Positions 50,889 to 54,664 of a stretch of DNA of 54,664 nt are shown here, piece by piece; position 1 is the stretch's first letter; every line of letters begins with the position of its first letter. This stretch comes from DASXSB01 sp036506275 (GTDB taxonomy: Bacteria; Methylomirabilota; Methylomirabilia; Rokubacteriales; CSP1-6). The notes beneath the pieces were generated by a model. That model was not told the origin of the DNA, ran no database searches, and saw only the letters and a list, made by a program, of their open reading frames with translations. A program made the position numbers and the translations under genes. Location of the stretch: NCBI GenBank assembly GCA_036506275.1, contig DASXSB010000098.1:1-54664 (forward strand). Direction: 5' to 3'.

Positions 50889-51748
50889 TGGCCTGGTTCA
50901 GGCGGTCGGGAGGCGACGACAAGGACGCGCCCAAGCGCAAGGTCGTGATCGCCGAGGGCCAGTGGATCAAGTGCGACTCGTGCAAGGAGATCGTGTACCG
51001 GGCGGAGGTCGAGCGCGCGGGCCGCGTCTGCCCGAAATGCCGGTACTCCTTCCGCATCTCCGCTCCCGAGCGCATCGCGCTGCTCGCCGACGCGGGGACG
51101 TTCGAGGAGCGCGAGGCCAACCTCGCCACCGTCGATCCCCTCGGCTTCAAGGACACCAAGCGCTACCGTGATCGCGTGCGCGCCGCCCGCGACAAGACGC
51201 GCATGGAGGAAGCCGTCATCTGCGGCCTCGCGCGGGTGGGCGGGATCCCGGTCGTCCTCTGCACGTTCGAGTTCGGGTTCCTCGGCGGCAGCATGGGCTC
51301 GGTCGTCGGCGAGAAGCTGACGCGCGCGATCGAGCTGGCCATCGACAAGCACGTGCCCGTGATCATCGTGGCCGCCTCCGGCGGCGCGCGCATGCAGGAA
51401 GGGATCCTCTCTCTCATGCAGATGGCGAAAACGTCGGCCGCCCTCGAGCGGCTGAGCGTCGCGCGCCTTCCCTATCTATCGGTCCTCACCGATCCGACCA
51501 CCGGGGGTGTCACCGCCAGCTTCGCCATGCTCGGCGACGTCATCCTCGCCGAGCCGCGCGCGCTCATCGGCTTCGCCGGACCGCGCGTCATCGCGGAGAC
51601 AATCCGCCAGCCATTACCGGAGGGCTTCCAGCGCTCCGAGTTCCAGCTGGAGCACGGCCAGGTCGACCTCATCGTCGAACGCCGCGAGCTGAAGGAAACG
51701 CTCCGCCGCATCCTCGCCTTCTTCGTCGAGCCGCCGCCGGCGACATGA
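50888..51748 (+). CDS. accD: Acetyl-CoA carboxylase carboxyltransferase beta subunit
   Basis: The 286-residue protein begins with MAWFRRS and a four-Cys zinc ribbon (CDSCKEIV, then CPKCRYSF), as in AccD. The crotonase-like fold has VVGEKLTRAIELAI, AASGGARMQEG and GFAGPRVIAETI. It forms the carboxyltransferase with AccA, starting fatty-acid synthesis. The start shares a base with the trpA stop (TAATG). It precedes folC with a four-base overlap, a common trpA-accD-folC arrangement. Confidence 0.96.
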   Translation: MAWFRRSGGDDKDAPKRKVVIAEGQWIKCDSCKEIVYRAEVERAGRVCPKCRYSFRISAPERIALLADAGTFEEREANLATVDPLGFKDTKRYRDRVRAARDKTRMEEAVICGLARVGGIPVVLCTFEFGFLGGSMGSVVGEKLTRAIELAIDKHVPVIIVAASGGARMQEGILSLMQMAKTSAALERLSVARLPYLSVLTDPTTGGVTASFAMLGDVILAEPRALIGFAGPRVIAETIRQPLPEGFQRSEFQLEHGQVDLIVERRELKETLRRILAFFVEPPPAT

Positions 51749-53055
51749 CCTATGCCGAGGCGCTGGCCCGGCTGCTCGCCCTACGCGGCGGCGAGTACGC
51801 CGGGATGCGTCCCGGCCTCGATCGCATCCACGGGCTGCTCGACGCCCTCGGAAACCCGGAGCGACGCTACCGCCTCGTCCAGGTCGGCGGCACCAACGGC
51901 AAGGGCTCGGTGGCGGCCATGATCGCGACGATTCTGAAAATGGCCGGCTTCCGCGTCGGTCTCTACACGTCGCCGCATCTGGTCTCGTTCCGCGAGCGCA
52001 TTCGGGTGAACGGGGAGGCGATCTCCGAGGATCAGGTGGCGGACGGCTTCGACGCCATCGCCACCCTCGTCGCCCGCGCGGACGCCACCGTGTTCGAGGC
52101 CACCACCGCCATCGCGCTCGATCACTTCGCGGCGCAGGCGGTGGACGTCGCGGTGCTGGAGGTGGGGCTCGGCGGCCGTCTCGACGCCACCACGGTGGGG
52201 GCGCCGGAAGCGACCGTGATCACGAGCCTCGATCTCGACCACCAGGAGCTGCTCGGCTCCACGCTCGGGGAGATCGCGGGCGAGAAGGCCGCCATCATCC
52301 GCGGTGGCCTCGCCGTGAGCGCGGCCCAGCCGCCGGAAGCGGCCGACGTCGTCCGCAAGCGTGCGGTCGCCGCCGGCGTCACGCTGCTGGAGGACCAGCG
52401 CGATCTCCACGTCGACGTCGTGCACCGCGATCTCGCCGGCCAGCGCTTCCGGTGCCGCGGACCGGGGTGGGAGCTCGACGATCTCGAGATGGCGATGCTC
52501 GGCACGTACCAACCCGCCAACGCGCTCCTCGCGGTGACCGTCGCGCGCCATCTGGGCGCGTCGGAGTCGGCGATCCGCGACGGGCTCCGGCGCGTGCGGT
52601 GGCCGGGGCGCTTCGAGGTGCGGGGGCAGGGGCCGTGGCTCGTCCTCGACGGCGCCCACAACCCCGGCGGGGCGCGCGCGCTCGCGGGCTCGCTGCGCGC
52701 GTTCTTCGGAGACCGGCGTGCCACGTTCATCGTGGGGCTCTCGCGCGAGAAGGACGCACGCGCGATCCTCGCCGCCCTCGCCCCCGTCGCCGAGGCGTTC
52801 ATCCTCGCGCGGTCGTCGAGCGCGCGCGCCGCCGCGCCCGACGCGCTCGTGGCCGCCTTGCCGGCATCGGCGCCCCCGGCGCGGCGCGCGGAGTCGGCGG
52901 CGCTCGCCCTCGCCATGGCCGCGGAAGGAGCGCCCCCGCTCCTCTGCGTGGCGGGCTCGCTGTTCCTGGTCGGCGACGTGCTGGCCCATCTCGGCCGCGG
53001 GCGGGATCGACCTTGCCCCATCGAAGCGGGCGCTGTTAGCATGGGCAACCTTTGA
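51745..53055 (+). CDS. folC: Folylpolyglutamate/dihydrofolate synthase
   Basis: A 436-residue Mur-ligase-like enzyme: VGGTNGKGSVAAMIATIL (P-loop), TSPHLVSFRERIRVNG, a Glu/His region with DLDHQELLGSTLGEIAGEKAAI, and the C-terminal DGAHNPGGARAL. It adds glutamate to folates. ATG 51745 overlaps accD by four bases. Its tail carries a candidate promoter for lptD (53013-53042). Confidence 0.94.
   Translation: MTYAEALARLLALRGGEYAGMRPGLDRIHGLLDALGNPERRYRLVQVGGTNGKGSVAAMIATILKMAGFRVGLYTSPHLVSFRERIRVNGEAISEDQVADGFDAIATLVARADATVFEATTAIALDHFAAQAVDVAVLEVGLGGRLDATTVGAPEATVITSLDLDHQELLGSTLGEIAGEKAAIIRGGLAVSAAQPPEAADVVRKRAVAAGVTLLEDQRDLHVDVVHRDLAGQRFRCRGPGWELDDLEMAMLGTYQPANALLAVTVARHLGASESAIRDGLRRVRWPGRFEVRGQGPWLVLDGAHNPGGARALAGSLRAFFGDRRATFIVGLSREKDARAILAALAPVAEAFILARSSSARAAAPDALVAALPASAPPARRAESAALALAMAAEGAPPLLCVAGSLFLVGDVLAHLGRGRDRPCPIEAGAVSMGNL
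53013..53042 (+). promoter_or_regulatory. Candidate lptD promoter inside the folC 3' end
   Basis: TTGCCC, an 18-base spacer and TAGCAT. The predicted start near 53049 gives a leader of about 34 bases to ATG 53083. Similar to the TTGCCG/TAGGCT promoter at 14940. Confidence 0.4.
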
Positions 53056-53082
53056 TGATGGAGACCTAGGTCGAATCGCGTC

Positions 53083-54664
53083 ATGACGCGGCCATATTGG
53101 GCGGCAGTCCTCGTCGCCGTCGTTCTCCTCCTCGCCGCCACCGGCGCGGCCGCGCAAACGCCGCCGCTCACGGTTTCCACGCCGGGGGGCGAGGTCACCG
53201 TCATCGCGGACCGGCTCGAGCAGCTCGGCGCCGAGAACATCATCATCGCCACCGGCAACGTCGAGCTGACGCGCGGCAACGCGCGGCTCACCGCCGACCG
53301 CGTCGAGCTCAACCGCGAGACGGGGGACGCCGTCGCCCTCGGGCGCGCGATCTTCTACGACGGCGAGGATCGGCTCACCGGCGATCGCATCGACTACAAC
53401 TGGAAGACGGGCACCGGCGTCGTCTACAACGGCGAGGCGCGCACGGCGCCCTATTACCGGATCGCGGGCGAGCGGATGGAGCGGCTGGGGGAAGGGCTCT
53501 ATCACCTGCGCCGCGGCGTCTTCACGACGTGCGAGGACGATCCTCCCGCGTGGTCGTTTCACACGGGCTCCGCCCAGGCCGACTTCGAGAGCATGGTGTA
53601 CGGGACGAACGCGTCCTTCTGGGTGCGCAACATCCCGCTCCTGCCGTACTTCCCGTTCTTCGCGGCCGCCATCCGCCGCGAGCGCCAGTCCGGCTTCCTC
53701 TTCCCGCGCCTTGGCAGCACCTCGCGCAAGGGCAACTTCATCGAGCAACCGTTCTACTGGGCGATCTCGGACAGCCAGGACGCCACCTTCACCCTCGATC
53801 TCTACGAGAAGGTCGGCCCCGGCGTGAGCGTCGACTACCGCTACCTCCTGTCCCGCACGAGCTACGGCGACTGGCATGGCTTTTACATCCGGGAGACGGA
53901 AAAGCTCGACGCCGACCGCGGGTGGTACCGCATCCGGCACGACTGGCTCATCGCGCCCCGCCTCACGCTCAAGGTCGACGTCAACGGCGTCTCCGACGAC
54001 TCGCTCTTCCGGGATTACGCCGACAAACTCCACGACCGCAGCCTCCAGCGCGCGGAGTCCAACGTCTTCGTCACCAAGAGCTGGGACAACTGGAACCTGG
54101 TCGGCAACATGTTCTGGTACCAGGACCTGACCCAGTCGCGCCCGGTGGAGCTCCACCGGCTGCCCGAGATCACCTTCCAGGGCTTGCGCCAGCCCGTGCC
54201 CGGGCCGTTCCAGGGCCTTCTCTATCAGCTCGACTCCAGCTTCGTGAACTTCGTGCGCGAGGTGGGCGCGCAGGGCCTGCGCATGGACATCCACCCGCGC
54301 ATCTCGCGGCCGATCCCCGCCGGCGGCTACTTCACGGTCACGCCTTTCGTGGGCGGACGGCTCACCGCCTACGACAAGACGGTCACGGGCACGCGGCTGA
54401 CGCTGGACGAGAACATCCCCGTGGAGGAGACGAAGACCGAGTGGCGGGTGCGACAGATCGCGGAGGTCGGGGCCGACTTCGAGACGCGCGCCGCCCGCAT
54501 CTACAACATGGGCGGCCTCTGGAACGTGGACGCGGTCCTGCACTCGATCGAGCCGCGCGTGAACTACACGTACATCTTCGGCGACAACCGGGACCAGCTC
54601 CCCATCTATCAGGAAAGTATCGACCGCATCCCGGAGCAGAGCGCGTTCACCTACTCCCTCGTCA
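53083..54664 (+). CDS. lptD: LPS-assembly protein LptD (3' end beyond window)
   Basis: The frame from ATG 53083 stays open to the end of the window (527 codons visible). A signal peptide (PYWAAVLVAVVLLLAATGAAAQ) is followed by an OstA-like domain (VIADRLEQLGAENIIIATGNVELTRGNARLTADRVEL is the characteristic start, split here for length) and the beta-barrel region beginning near FFAAAIRRERQSGFLFPRLG. LptD inserts lipopolysaccharide into the outer leaflet with LptE. Its position after folC is separated by 27 bases. Confidence 0.93.
   Translation, partial: MTRPYWAAVLVAVVLLLAATGAAAQTPPLTVSTPGGEVTVIADRLEQLGAENIIIATGNVELTRGNARLTADRVELNRETGDAVALGRAIFYDGEDRLTGDRIDYNWKTGTGVVYNGEARTAPYYRIAGERMERLGEGLYHLRRGVFTTCEDDPPAWSFHTGSAQADFESMVYGTNASFWVRNIPLLPYFPFFAAAIRRERQSGFLFPRLGSTSRKGNFIEQPFYWAISDSQDATFTLDLYEKVGPGVSVDYRYLLSRTSYGDWHGFYIRETEKLDADRGWYRIRHDWLIAPRLTLKVDVNGVSDDSLFRDYADKLHDRSLQRAESNVFVTKSWDNWNLVGNMFWYQDLTQSRPVELHRLPEITFQGLRQPVPGPFQGLLYQLDSSFVNFVREVGAQGLRMDIHPRISRPIPAGGYFTVTPFVGGRLTAYDKTVTGTRLTLDENIPVEETKTEWRVRQIAEVGADFETRAARIYNMGGLWNVDAVLHSIEPRVNYTYIFGDNRDQLPIYQESIDRIPEQSAFTYSLV

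Noticed and set aside
1..54664. tRNA, rRNA, riboswitch, insertion sequence or prophage signals
   Set aside because: No tRNA-like cloverleaf, transposase, integrase, or long inverted repeats were recognised by reading; a tRNAscan or Rfam search could still find short RNA elements.

Overview
The window is about 54.7 kb of very GC-rich DNA (high G+C at third codon positions). It comes from a diderm (Gram-negative-type) bacterium: it encodes the outer-membrane LPS-assembly protein LptD, a KdsC-like phosphatase, an outer-membrane polysaccharide export protein and a Wzx/Wzy-type surface-polysaccharide machine. The gene mix (stacked two-component proteins, an ExeA-type ATPase and a tyrosine autokinase in an EPS locus, archaeal-type nicotinate phosphoribosyltransferase, trpCFBA-accD-folC order) fits an environmental lineage such as Rokubacteria/Methylomirabilota or a deltaproteobacterial relative. 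That placement is inference from gene content only. No tRNA, rRNA, CRISPR array, insertion sequence or prophage was seen, and there is no gene-free stretch over 300 bases.

Region 1 (1-11041) is signalling: an Ala/Pro-rich repeat protein, a REC-GAF-HD-GYP regulator, a stand-alone receiver, two tandem paralogous methyltransferases, and a possible sigma-54-driven set (secreted protein, STAS protein, GNAT acetyltransferase, two large histidine kinases), closed by a convergent receiver protein. Region 2 (11041-17229) holds mixed single genes: an 18-repeat TPR protein, a secreted unknown on the minus strand, two small unknowns, an orphan GvpL/GvpF-family protein, a cytidylate-kinase-like/BON fusion and a minus-strand HtrA protease. 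Several promoters here place the transcript start at, or within a few bases of, the start codon.

Region 3 (17361-45201) is one long plus-strand run of 22 genes, mostly joined by 4-base ATGA/GTGA/TTGA overlaps. It encodes surface-polysaccharide synthesis and export: OPX/Wza-like protein, ExeA-like ATPase, a degenerate HD-GYP protein, a Wzc-like autokinase fused to SPOR-like domains, Wzy-like polymerase, KdsC-like phosphatase, Wzx-like flippase, six glycosyltransferases (one fused to a zinc ribbon and methyltransferase), a separate methyltransferase, an asparagine-synthase-type amidotransferase, a membrane-embedded PHP-like protein, a WbqC-like protein, a PIG-L deacetylase, a DegT aminotransferase, a WecA-like initiating transferase, DUF2062 and an MscS channel. 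galU (45227) follows with its own ribosome binding site and supplies UDP-glucose. No exosortase gene is in view.

Region 4 (46136-54664) is housekeeping: pncB, a tiny ORF that duplicates the start of trpC, then trpC-trpF-trpB-trpA-accD-folC tightly overlapped, and lptD running off the right edge. The most unusual items are the trpC start duplication, whose differences are all at wobble positions over its aligned part, the autokinase-SPOR fusion with an altered Walker A' motif next to a degenerate HD-GYP protein, the PHP-like protein interrupted by two membrane segments, and the glycosyltransferase-zinc ribbon-methyltransferase fusion.
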